From JAHEFX01 sp964614585 (GTDB taxonomy: Bacteria; Actinomycetota; Acidimicrobiia; Spongiisociales; JAENVV01), in contig CAZTLW010000058.1 in NCBI GenBank assembly GCA_964614585.1, forward strand, positions 1 through 13,954: 13,954 bases of DNA, given 5' to 3'. Every line of letters starts with the position of its first letter. Within the stretch, counting starts at the first letter, position 1. Position numbers and translations under genes: made by a program. The notes beneath the pieces are model-generated. The model made no database searches. It was not told the DNA's origin and saw nothing but the letters and a program-made list of their open reading frames with translations. Of the stretch, positions 6,982 to 13,643 are shown piece by piece.

Positions 6982-8667
6982 ATGACCGCGCCGGCCCCCC
7001 CGCCGGCCCGCCCGCCGGCACGCCCGCAGGCCCGGCCGCCCGCCAGGGCCCGGACCGTCCTCCGGCGCACCACCGCCGGTTCCGGCGACCCGCTCATCGG
7101 GGCGCCGTGGTGGGCGTGGGCGATCCCGGCCGTGTTCCTCGGCTGGTTCTTCGTCTGGCCGATGGTCGACGTCGCCTGGACGGGGCTGACCGCCCCCCGG
7201 GAGGCCGGCTCCTCGCTGCTCGACGCCCTCACCACGCCGACCGTGGTCTCGGCGGCGTGGTTCACGACCTGGCAGGCGGTGGTGACCACGATCCTCACGG
7301 TGGCGCTCGGGCTGCCGGCCGCCTGGGCCGCCTCCCGTACCGGCGTGGTGGGCAGCCGGGCGTTCCTCGCCGCCACCACCGTGCCGTTCGTGCTGCCGAC
7401 CGTGATCGTCGGGGCGGCGTTCGCCGAGCTGCTCGGGCCCGCCGGTCCGCTCGGCGTCGACCTCCGGGGCACGGCGACGGCCGTCATCGTCGCCCACGTG
7501 TTCTACAACCTCGCCGTGGTCATCCGCATCGTCGGGTCGCGCTGGGCGGGGATCCCACCCGACACACTCGAGGCCGCCCGCACCCTCGGTGCCGGGCGGT
7601 GGGTCGTCTTCCGCCGGGTCCTCCTCCCCGCCCTCCGACCATCGATCGTGGCCGCCTCGTCGCTCGTGTTCCTGCTGTCGTTCACGTCCTTCGGCACCGT
7701 GCTCATCCTCGGTGAGCTCCGGGTTAGGACCCTCGAGGTGGAGATCTGGCGGCAGGTCAGCCAGCGGCTCGACCTCGGTGCCGCCGCCGTCATCGCCCTC
7801 GTCCAACTCGTGGCGGTGGCGACGCTGCTCGCCTGGTACGGCCGGGCCGGCCGAGCCCCGACCCCCCGGCCGGGCCGACCGGCAGGCACCGGGGTCGGCG
7901 CCCGGCGGGTCGCCCTGGCCATCCTCGCCGTGACGGCGGTGGTCCTCGCCGTGCCACTCGTCGGCCTCGTGGCGACGTCGTTCACGGGTTCCGCCGGACC
8001 GACCCTCGAGTGGTACCGACGACTGGTCGTCGACCCGGCGCCCGGCCTCGACCTCGTGTCGGCCGTCGGGCGGTCGCTCGGTTACGGGGCCATGGCCACC
8101 GCGCTCGCCGTGGTCGTCGGCGGGGCGGCCGTCGTGGCCGTCACCCGGGGCGGACCGGCCGGGCGGCGATTCGACACGGCGGTCATGCTCCCGCTCGGCA
8201 CGTCGGCGGTGACCATCGGGCTCGGGTTCCTGCTCGCCCTCGACCAGCCCATCGACCTCCGCGGGTCGTGGCTCATGGTGCCGATCGCCCACGCCCTGGT
8301 GGCGATCCCCTTCGTGGTGCGCTCGGCGGCCCCGACCATGAGCTCGATCGCCCCCGACACCCGGGCGGCCGCCGTCACCCTGGGAGCCGACCGGACGGCG
8401 GTCCTGCGCCGGATCGACTGGCCGATCGCCCGCCGCTCGCTGCTCGTGGGCGCAGGCTTCTCCTTCGCCCTCTCGCTCGGGGAGTTCGGGGCCACGACCT
8501 TCGTGGGACGGCCCGCCGACCCGACCCTCCCGATCCTCGTGTTCCGCCTGCTCGGCCGACCCGGCTCGGGCGGGTCGGCGGCGGCCGCCGCGGTCGTGCT
8601 CATGGTGGTCACCGCCCTCGCCGTGCTGGCCGTGGACCGCTTCCGAACCGGACGGGAGGCCCTGTGA
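6982..8667 (+). CDS. thiP: Thiamine ABC transporter, fused two-domain permease
   Basis: A 561-residue inner-membrane permease in which both BPD_transp_1 halves are on one chain, as in E. coli ThiP (536 residues) and iron FbpB proteins. After a Pro/Arg/Ala-rich cytoplasmic tail (1-30) come a first helix (about 43-65) and the first domain, with the EAA loop EAARTLGAGRWVVFRRVLLP at 197-216. A basic linker (about 287-309) leads to the second domain, with a second EAA-type loop at 461-481 (RAAAVTLGADRTAVLRRIDW). SLGEFGATTFVG (498-509) is a conserved ThiP/FbpB-type segment. The EAA loops should dock on ThiQ. The ATG at 6982 gives this length; the frame opens earlier, inside the upstream palindrome, and that start is rejected. 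GGGGG four bases upstream is a modest ribosome site. It overlaps thiQ by 4 bp. Confidence 0.94.
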   Translation: MTAPAPPPARPPARPQARPPARARTVLRRTTAGSGDPLIGAPWWAWAIPAVFLGWFFVWPMVDVAWTGLTAPREAGSSLLDALTTPTVVSAAWFTTWQAVVTTILTVALGLPAAWAASRTGVVGSRAFLAATTVPFVLPTVIVGAAFAELLGPAGPLGVDLRGTATAVIVAHVFYNLAVVIRIVGSRWAGIPPDTLEAARTLGAGRWVVFRRVLLPALRPSIVAASSLVFLLSFTSFGTVLILGELRVRTLEVEIWRQVSQRLDLGAAAVIALVQLVAVATLLAWYGRAGRAPTPRPGRPAGTGVGARRVALAILAVTAVVLAVPLVGLVATSFTGSAGPTLEWYRRLVVDPAPGLDLVSAVGRSLGYGAMATALAVVVGGAAVVAVTRGGPAGRRFDTAVMLPLGTSAVTIGLGFLLALDQPIDLRGSWLMVPIAHALVAIPFVVRSAAPTMSSIAPDTRAAAVTLGADRTAVLRRIDWPIARRSLLVGAGFSFALSLGEFGATTFVGRPADPTLPILVFRLLGRPGSGGSAAAAAVVLMVVTALAVLAVDRFRTGREAL

Positions 8668-9599
8668 GCCTCGAGGTGATCGACCTCGACGTCGACCTCG
8701 ACGGCCTCCCGACGCTGGTCGAGGTGTCGCTGACCGTCGCCGACGGGGAGACCGTGGCGGTACTCGGTCCGTCGGGCTCGGGGAAGTCGACCCTGCTGCG
8801 GACGGTGGCCGGGCTCGTGGCGCCGGTCGCCGGCACGATCCGCTGGGACGGCGACGACCTCGCCGACGTCCCACCCCATGAACGGGGCTTCGGGTTCGTG
8901 TTCCAGGCCTACGCCCTGTTCGAGCACCTGGACGTGGCGGGGAACGTCGCCTTCGGCCTGGAACTGCGGGGCGTGCCGGGACCCGAGGTCCGCCGGCGGG
9001 TGGACGAGACCCTCGACCTCGTCGGCCTCGGCGGGATGGCGGACCGCTCGGTGGACCGCCTCTCGGGTGGGGAGCGACAGCGGGTGGCGCTCGCCCGGGC
9101 GCTCGTCATCGACCCACCGCTCTTGTTGTTGGACGAACCGCTCGGGGCGATCGACGTCGCCCTCAAGGAGCGGCTGCTGGGCGACGTCGCCGGCCTGTTG
9201 GACGACCGCACCGCCCTCTACGTCACCCACGACCACGACGAGGCGCTCGCCATCGGCGATCGGGTGGCGATCCTCCGGGAGGGGAGGCTCGTGGCCGTCG
9301 ACACCCCCGAAGGCCTGTGGTCGCGACCGCCCGACGCGTGGTCGGCCCGCTTCCTCGGCCACCGGAACGTGTGGGAGGACGCCAGCCCGTTCGGACCCGG
9401 TCCCCTGCTGGTGCCCGAGCAGGCGATCCGACCCGCCGACGTGGGAGTGGCGGCCACGGTCACCGCCTCCCGGTTCGTCGGCGACGGCTGGCGGGTGGAG
9501 GCCGACGTCGACGGGATCCCGGTGACCTTCCGCTGCCCCGACCCCATGCCGACGGGCACCGAGGTGCGGCTGGCGGCTGACGAGGTGGTGGCTCTCTGA
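8664..9599 (+). CDS. thiQ: Thiamine ABC transporter, ATP-binding protein with TOBE-like C-terminus
   Basis: A 311-residue cytoplasmic ATPase that powers ThiP. It has Walker A GPSGSGKST (35-43), the Q-loop glutamine Q81 in FVFQAYALFEHL, ABC signature LSGGERQRVALARAL (133-147), Walker B LLLLDEP (153-159) and H-loop H189 in VTHDHDEA. The order and the FQxYALF and DEPLGAID motifs are those of the CUT1/ferric/thiamine importer ATPases. E. coli ThiQ is about 232 residues. This one carries some 75 extra residues from about 237 that look like a TOBE-type beta domain, as in PotA/FbpC-like proteins, so a regulatory or substrate-sensing tail is possible. The start is GTG at 8664, sharing GTGA with the thiP stop, behind a GGGAGG ribosome site (8654-8659). 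The symbol rests on the riboswitch and thiB/thiP context; alone it could be called an iron or polyamine ATPase. Confidence 0.92.
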   Translation: MSLEVIDLDVDLDGLPTLVEVSLTVADGETVAVLGPSGSGKSTLLRTVAGLVAPVAGTIRWDGDDLADVPPHERGFGFVFQAYALFEHLDVAGNVAFGLELRGVPGPEVRRRVDETLDLVGLGGMADRSVDRLSGGERQRVALARALVIDPPLLLLDEPLGAIDVALKERLLGDVAGLLDDRTALYVTHDHDEALAIGDRVAILREGRLVAVDTPEGLWSRPPDAWSARFLGHRNVWEDASPFGPGPLLVPEQAIRPADVGVAATVTASRFVGDGWRVEADVDGIPVTFRCPDPMPTGTEVRLAADEVVAL

Positions 9600-9612
9600 G
9601 GTATCGGGTATC

Positions 9613-9634
9613 GGGGAAATATCCCCCCGGAGGG
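9613..9634 (+). repeat. Degenerate copy A of the C6-G6 palindromic repeat
   Basis: GGGGAAATATCCCCCCGGAG and the following GG lie 13 bases after the thiQ stop. The GAAAT-(AT)-CCCCCCGGAGGG core matches the two ends of the element at 9691-9866, but its right arm is degenerate (GGGT instead of GGGGGGAT). The preceding GGTATCGGGTATC also resembles the sequence outside copy C, read on the minus strand as GGTACCGAGTACC. It could also help end thiQ transcription. Confidence 0.6.
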
Positions 9635-9690
9635 TGTTCTGTCGCGGTTCGCGCCCGACACATCGACGGGGAGAGGCATCACCAACGAAA

Positions 9691-9866
9691 GAAATCCCCC
9701 CGGAGGGGGGATGGGACCCGCCGGCCGACGCAGGAGGCCGGCGGGAGGGGGGTGGTGCCAGAGAGCGACGAAGAGCAGGAGATCCGGCGAGCTCTCGAAC
9801 ACGGTGTGGTCCCCCCTCCCACTCCGCTTCGCTCCGTGGGGCCCATCCCCCCTTCGGGGGGATTTC
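9691..9866. repeat. 176-bp palindromic element with 29-bp inverted ends (MITE- or REP-doublet-like)
   Basis: Positions 9691-9719 and the reverse complement of 9838-9866 agree at 27 of 29 bases. Each end is itself a hairpin: ATCCCCCC pairs with GGGGGGAT around GGA (9694-9712) or TTC (9845-9863). Inside are further symmetric pairs: a perfect 10-bp stem 9717-9726 with 9736-9745, GGGAGGGGGG (9743-9752) with CCCCCCTCCC (9811-9820), and GAGAGC (9761-9766) with GCTCTC (9791-9796). Outside the ends, ACCAA (9681) and TTGGT (9870) hint that the repeat extends further. There is no coding potential, so a mobile or structural non-coding repeat is the best reading. It lies in the 303-bp spacer between convergent genes. 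Confidence 0.75.
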
Positions 9867-9884
9867 CTCTTGGTACTCGGTACC

Positions 9885-9903
9885 GGGCCGCCGCAGGCGG
9901 CCC
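9885..9903 (-). terminator. Hairpin at the stop codon of the PQQ-type dehydrogenase gene
   Basis: GGGCCGCC (9885-9892) pairs with GGCGGCCC (9896-9903) around GCA. On the minus strand the stem starts within the TAG stop and is followed by GGTACCGAGTACC without a T-run. It is a probable transcription end or 3' stabiliser for the minus-strand operon. Confidence 0.5.
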
Positions 9904-11105
9904 TATGGCACCAGCTGCTTGATGCCGTCCTCGAACGTGAGCAGGTAGAGGTCGCCGTCGGCGTCGGGGGAGATCGAGGCGAGCAGGCCGTGGCGGGGGC
10001 CCAGTTCGTAGACGGCGGTGACGTCGGTGCCGTCGACCTCGAGGGCCATGAGCCGACCCCGGCAGTAGTCGGCGAACACGTAGTGGCCCGCCAGACCCGG
10101 GATCTTCGAGCCGCGGTGGATACCGGCGCCGACGATGGCGCAGCCGCCGTCGTCGTGGGTGTACTCGAACACCGGGAGCACCGAGTCCTCGGGGATGCGA
10201 CCGATGAATCGATGGGTCCCCTCGAGGTTCGACCACCCGTAGTTCCCGCCGAGGTCGGCGGGGTCGAGCACGTTGACCTCCTCGACGCAGTACTGGCCGA
10301 CGTCGGCGATCCACAGCAACCCGTCGGGCCCGAAGTCGATGCGCCAGGGGTTCCGGAACCCGTGGGCGACGACCCGCTCGTCACCCGAACGACCCGAGAA
10401 CGGGTTGCCCTCGGGGATCTCGTACCCATCCCGGGTCGGGGTGATGCGCAGGATCGCGGACAGCGGCGTGGTGGGGTCCTGCCCGTTGCCGAACGGGTCG
10501 GCGATGCTCCCGCCGTCACCCACCGACAGCCAGAGGTGGCCGTCGGGGCCGACCTCCACGTCACCGCCGTTGTGCCATTCGTGGGGCTGGTCGATGGTCA
10601 TGAGGACCCGGTCGGTGCCCGGCACCGGCAGCCCGTCGGTGTCGGCGTCGAGCGCCCACAACTCGAGGTCGCCATCGGGATTGGTCAGCGTCAGGTACAG
10701 CCAACCCCGGTCGGGGTCGGGTTCGACGTCCAACAGCCCCTGCTCGGAGCCGCCGGAGACCCGATCGGTCAGGTCGAGCAGGGTCGTGACCTCGCCATCG
10801 GCGTCTATGCGGAGGAGGAGTCCGTCCTTCACGGTCACGACCAGCGAGCCGTCGGCCACCTCCACGAGCGAGGTGGCCCGGTCGACGTCGGCGACCGGGA
10901 CGGTGCGCACCGGGCCGCCCGGCCAGGGCTCGACGCCCAACCGGCCGAGGTCGGGAACGGTGGCGATCGACGGTGCCTCGCACTCCTCCCAACCGTGGTC
11001 CTCCTCGTCGAGGGCGGCGCTCCGGGCCATGGCGGCCGCCACGCCGATCCCGGCCGCCACCACCACGCCGACGGCGATGAGCATCAGCACGAGTCGCCGG
11101 CTCAC
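9903..11105 (-). CDS. PQQ-dependent sugar dehydrogenase-like protein (glucose/sorbosone dehydrogenase family), membrane-anchored
   Basis: A 400-residue protein with an uncleaved or cleavable N-terminal hydrophobic segment (about 5-26) behind SRR, placing the six-bladed beta-propeller outside the cytoplasm. Family landmarks are EQGLLDVEPDP (121-131), HNGGDVEVGPDGHLWLSVGD (178-197), then GGS, GFRNPWRIDFGPDGLLWIAD (249-268), GGNYGWSNLEG (286-296) and GAGIHRGSKIPGLAGHYVFA (326-345). By analogy with soluble glucose dehydrogenase, H178 is the likely catalytic base and R251/R255 sit near PQQ. The reaction would be oxidation of an aldose or similar sugar to its lactone, passing electrons to the respiratory chain. 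Real substrate and cofactor use are unproven, since some family members lack activity. The start codon is GTG, overlapping the stop of the upstream thioesterase by 4 bp. C273, C322 and C348 may form a disulfide. Confidence 0.88.
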   Translation of the reverse strand: MSRRLVLMLIAVGVVVAAGIGVAAAMARSAALDEEDHGWEECEAPSIATVPDLGRLGVEPWPGGPVRTVPVADVDRATSLVEVADGSLVVTVKDGLLLRIDADGEVTTLLDLTDRVSGGSEQGLLDVEPDPDRGWLYLTLTNPDGDLELWALDADTDGLPVPGTDRVLMTIDQPHEWHNGGDVEVGPDGHLWLSVGDGGSIADPFGNGQDPTTPLSAILRITPTRDGYEIPEGNPFSGRSGDERVVAHGFRNPWRIDFGPDGLLWIADVGQYCVEEVNVLDPADLGGNYGWSNLEGTHRFIGRIPEDSVLPVFEYTHDDGGCAIVGAGIHRGSKIPGLAGHYVFADYCRGRLMALEVDGTDVTAVYELGPRHGLLASISPDADGDLYLLTFEDGIKQLVP

Positions 11106-11497
11106 ACCGCACCCACCGCTGCCTCGACGAAGCCCTCCGGCGCCCGGCGGGGCCGACCCGAGGGGTCGGTGAACGCCGCCTCCACCACCGCATCGAACAG
11201 CACCTCGTCACCGTGGAGCACCCGCTGGCGCCACGCCGACCGCACCCGCCCGACCTCCTCGACCTCGGTCTCGACCGTGACCGTCATCCCCTCGAGCGCC
11301 GGGGCCAGCCAGCGGGCGTCGAGGCGGACGATGACGATCTGCCGGTCGAGCTCGGCCAGCCGCCGCATCGAGAACCCGATCTCCTCGAGCAGGGCGATGC
11401 GGGCCGACTCGCAGTAGGCGAGGTAGGTGGCGTGGTTGACGTGCCGGTAGGGGTCGAGGTCGGCCCAGCGGACGTCGACCTCGAAGCGATGGACCAT
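11102..11497 (-). CDS. Acyl-CoA thioesterase, 4HBT/YbgC-like hot-dog protein
   Basis: A compact 131-residue single hot-dog domain, the normal length for YbgC/FadM-type thioesterases that hydrolyse acyl-CoA esters in the cytoplasm. The N-terminus has the family signature: RWADLDPYRHVNHATYLAYC (10-29) then ESAR. D15 is the probable catalytic aspartate, followed by the HVNHATY turn and E30 on the central helix. The later IVIVRLDARWLAPALEGMTV and the beta strands of the second half also fit. The substrate cannot be read from the sequence. Its stop overlaps the GTG of the PQQ-type dehydrogenase by 4 bp, an odd metabolic pairing that may reflect simple co-expression. The ATG at 11497 has no Shine-Dalgarno. 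TACGCT on the minus strand (11512-11507) could be a -10 box only nine bases upstream, so the message may be nearly leaderless. Confidence 0.88.
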   Translation of the reverse strand: MVHRFEVDVRWADLDPYRHVNHATYLAYCESARIALLEEIGFSMRRLAELDRQIVIVRLDARWLAPALEGMTVTVETEVEEVGRVRSAWRQRVLHGDEVLFDAVVEAAFTDPSGRPRRAPEGFVEAAVGAV

Positions 11498-11560
11498 GGG
11501 CCGGGGAGCGTAAACCGCAGGTTCCGGCTAGCCGGGCCATCGCGGGGCGGTGCGGTCTCC

Positions 11561-11566
11561 TAACCT
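11561..11566 (+). promoter_or_regulatory. Candidate -10 box giving a leaderless transcript for the cupredoxin gene
   Basis: TAACCT lies seven bases before the ATG at 11574, the distance expected if transcription begins at the A of the ATG. There is no Shine-Dalgarno before this start, and leaderless messages are common in actinobacteria. No convincing -35 box is seen. The 76-bp spacer 11498-11573 also carries the minus-strand promoter candidate of the thioesterase. Confidence 0.42.
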
Positions 11567-11573
11567 CCCGCCG

Positions 11574-13643
11574 ATGCGCACGTCCCCACGCCTCTGGTTC
11601 CTGCTCGCCCTCGTCGCCGCGGCGCTCGCCGCCTGTGGTGGCGGCGACGACGCCGTCGAGGTCTCGATGCTCGACAACACCTTCGATCCCGGCGACATCA
11701 CGATCGAGGCCGGACAAGCGGTCCGCTTCGTCAACGACGGGGCCGTGGAGCACAACGCCATCGCCTACGACGAGTCGTGGTCGACCGAGGACACGTTCGG
11801 CGAGCTGCTCATGGGCCCCGAGGACGCCACGGAGGTCACGTTCGACGCGCCGGGGACGTACCCGTACTTCTGCTCGCTGCATGCCACCCGACTCGACGAC
11901 GGGACCTACGCCGGCATGGTGGGCACCGTCACCGTCACCGAGGGCGACGCCGCCCCGACCGGCGCCGTGGTGGCCGGCGTCACCGAGCTCGCCCAGGAGG
12001 ACACCGAGGACGAGGCCGAATCGCCCGCCGACGAGCCCGAGGAGCCCGCCGAGGAGGTCCCGACGCCGACCCCGATCTCGGCCGAGCTGGCGCCGAGCGA
12101 GTGGTCGGGCGTCACCATCGAGGTGCCCGGCGACTACCCCACCATCCAGTCGGCCGTCGACGCTGCCGGGCCCGGTGACCTCGTCCTCGTCGGGCCGGGC
12201 ATCTACCGGGAGTCCGTGACGGTGACGACGCCCGGCCTCACCATCCGCGGCACCGACCGCAACGAGGTGATCCTCGACGGCGAGTTCACCCGCGAGAACG
12301 GCTTCTTCGTGATCGCCGACGGGGTGGCCCTCGAGAACATGACGGCCCGCAACTACACCACCAACGGGTTCTTCTGGTTCGGCGAGGAGGGCGACGAGCT
12401 GGTGGGCTATCGCGGGTCGTACCTCACCGCCGTCGACAACTGGGTCTACGGCATCTACGCCTTCGGCTCCATCGACGGGCTCTTCGAGCACTCGTACGCC
12501 TCGGGCTCGTGGGACTCGGGCTTCTACATCGGCCAGTGCGATCCGTGCAAGGCCGTCATCACCGACGTGCTTGCCGAGTACAACGGGCTCGGTTACTCGG
12601 GCACGAACTCCTCGAAGGAGATCTTCATCGTCAACTCGGAGTGGCGCTTCAACCACGCGGGCGTGGTGCCCAACTCGCTCGACTCCGAGGCGCTGCCACC
12701 GGTGAACAATGTCTACGTGGGCGGCAACCACATCCACCACAACGGGGTGTCGAAGGACCTCGCCCCCTACCGGACGGCACCCTGGTCGGCCCACGGCAAT
12801 GGCGTCGTCCTCGCCGGGGCCGAGGAGTCGACGGTGGAGAAGAACCTCATCGTCAACAACCCGTCGTCGGGCGTGATGGTGGTGTCGAACATCGACGCCA
12901 ACCTGTGGCCGTCGCGCGACAACGTGGTCCGCGACAACGAGATCCTGGGCTCGGGGCGCGCCGACGTCTCGATCGGTGGACCGCTCGCCTCGGGCTCCTG
13001 CCTGGCAGGCGACAACGGCGACTCCACCATCCCGATGACGGCCGGGTTCTTCCAGAACTGCGACGGGTTCAACCTGGCCACCTGGTGGGGGCTCGGCACG
13101 GCGTCGGAGCCGCTCGGGCGGATCGTGGAGTACAACCTCGGCGGCGAGTCGCCGCTCGAGCACGGTGACGCCCCCGACCCCGATCTCACCTTCGAGAGCC
13201 TCCCCGGCGGCGCCGATGCCCCGGTCCGGCCGGCGGTCGACGTGTTCGCGTCGCTCGACTTCGACCCCGCATCGGTCACCACCCCGGACCTGCCCGGCGG
13301 CATCGATCTCGACGACCGGGACCTCGTCATCCTCGGCGTCAACGTCCAGGCCGGGCTGTGGCCGGTCGTGATGGGGGCGTTGCTCTGGTGGGTCCCGCTG
13401 GCCGTCTGGGCGCTCGGTGGCCTCTGGGCGCTGTCGGTGGCGTGGCGGCGGGACACCTCCCCCGTGGAGAAGGCCCTCTGGAGCCTGCTGGTCGTGGGCC
13501 TGCCCGTGGTCGGCGTGCTCCTCTTCGCGCTCTTCGGGAATCGGGACAACCCGGTCGGGAACCGCTGGATCGGGGTCGGCAGCTTCCTGGTCGTCTGGCT
13601 CGGGTCGACCGCCGCGGTGCTGATCGTCGGGGGCGTGTTCTGA
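11574..13643 (+). CDS. Composite lipoprotein: cupredoxin + right-handed beta-helix + C-terminal membrane module (PLDc_N-like)
   Basis: A 689-residue multidomain envelope protein. Residues 1-21 are a lipoprotein signal (two Arg, hydrophobic core, LAAC, lipidated C21). Residues 25-122 form a plastocyanin-like cupredoxin; the type-1 copper ligands are visible as H60 (VEHNA), C100 and H103 (YFCSLH) and M115 (AGMVGTV). An acidic Pro/Glu linker spans about 138-168. From about 183 to 475 runs a right-handed beta-helix of the NosD/pectate-lyase kind, beginning YPTIQSAVDAAGPGDLVLVG (188-207), with many N-rich turns (NNVYVGGNHIHHNGV, EKNLIVNNPSSGV) and a CDPC motif at 322-325. After a low-complexity stretch come about three membrane helices (595-624, 634-655, 667-688). 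The middle one, with LLVVGLPVVGVLLFALFGNR, resembles PLDc_N. The 11574 start places the signal exactly; an upstream in-frame GTG (11550) is less likely. Copper binding is a strong inference; the function of the whole is unknown. Confidence 0.88.
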   Translation: MRTSPRLWFLLALVAAALAACGGGDDAVEVSMLDNTFDPGDITIEAGQAVRFVNDGAVEHNAIAYDESWSTEDTFGELLMGPEDATEVTFDAPGTYPYFCSLHATRLDDGTYAGMVGTVTVTEGDAAPTGAVVAGVTELAQEDTEDEAESPADEPEEPAEEVPTPTPISAELAPSEWSGVTIEVPGDYPTIQSAVDAAGPGDLVLVGPGIYRESVTVTTPGLTIRGTDRNEVILDGEFTRENGFFVIADGVALENMTARNYTTNGFFWFGEEGDELVGYRGSYLTAVDNWVYGIYAFGSIDGLFEHSYASGSWDSGFYIGQCDPCKAVITDVLAEYNGLGYSGTNSSKEIFIVNSEWRFNHAGVVPNSLDSEALPPVNNVYVGGNHIHHNGVSKDLAPYRTAPWSAHGNGVVLAGAEESTVEKNLIVNNPSSGVMVVSNIDANLWPSRDNVVRDNEILGSGRADVSIGGPLASGSCLAGDNGDSTIPMTAGFFQNCDGFNLATWWGLGTASEPLGRIVEYNLGGESPLEHGDAPDPDLTFESLPGGADAPVRPAVDVFASLDFDPASVTTPDLPGGIDLDDRDLVILGVNVQAGLWPVVMGALLWWVPLAVWALGGLWALSVAWRRDTSPVEKALWSLLVVGLPVVGVLLFALFGNRDNPVGNRWIGVGSFLVVWLGSTAAVLIVGGVF

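Noticed and set aside
5538..8874. Long minus-strand frames (649 and 710 residues) across the thiamine operon
   Set aside because: They are antisense to convincingly identified thiB, thiP and thiQ and run through the riboswitch; their composition is Gly/Arg/His-rich with no recognisable motif.
9600..9902. CRISPR array
   Set aside because: The repeated units are inverted and palindromic with irregular spacing, without evenly spaced direct repeats and spacers, and no cas gene is present.
9711..11417. 568-residue plus-strand frame beginning inside the palindromic element
   Set aside because: Antisense shadow of the PQQ-type dehydrogenase and thioesterase genes.
11208..13163. 651-residue minus-strand frame
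   Set aside because: Antisense to the cupredoxin/beta-helix gene and part of the thioesterase; Val/Asp/Gly/Arg-rich shadow without motifs.
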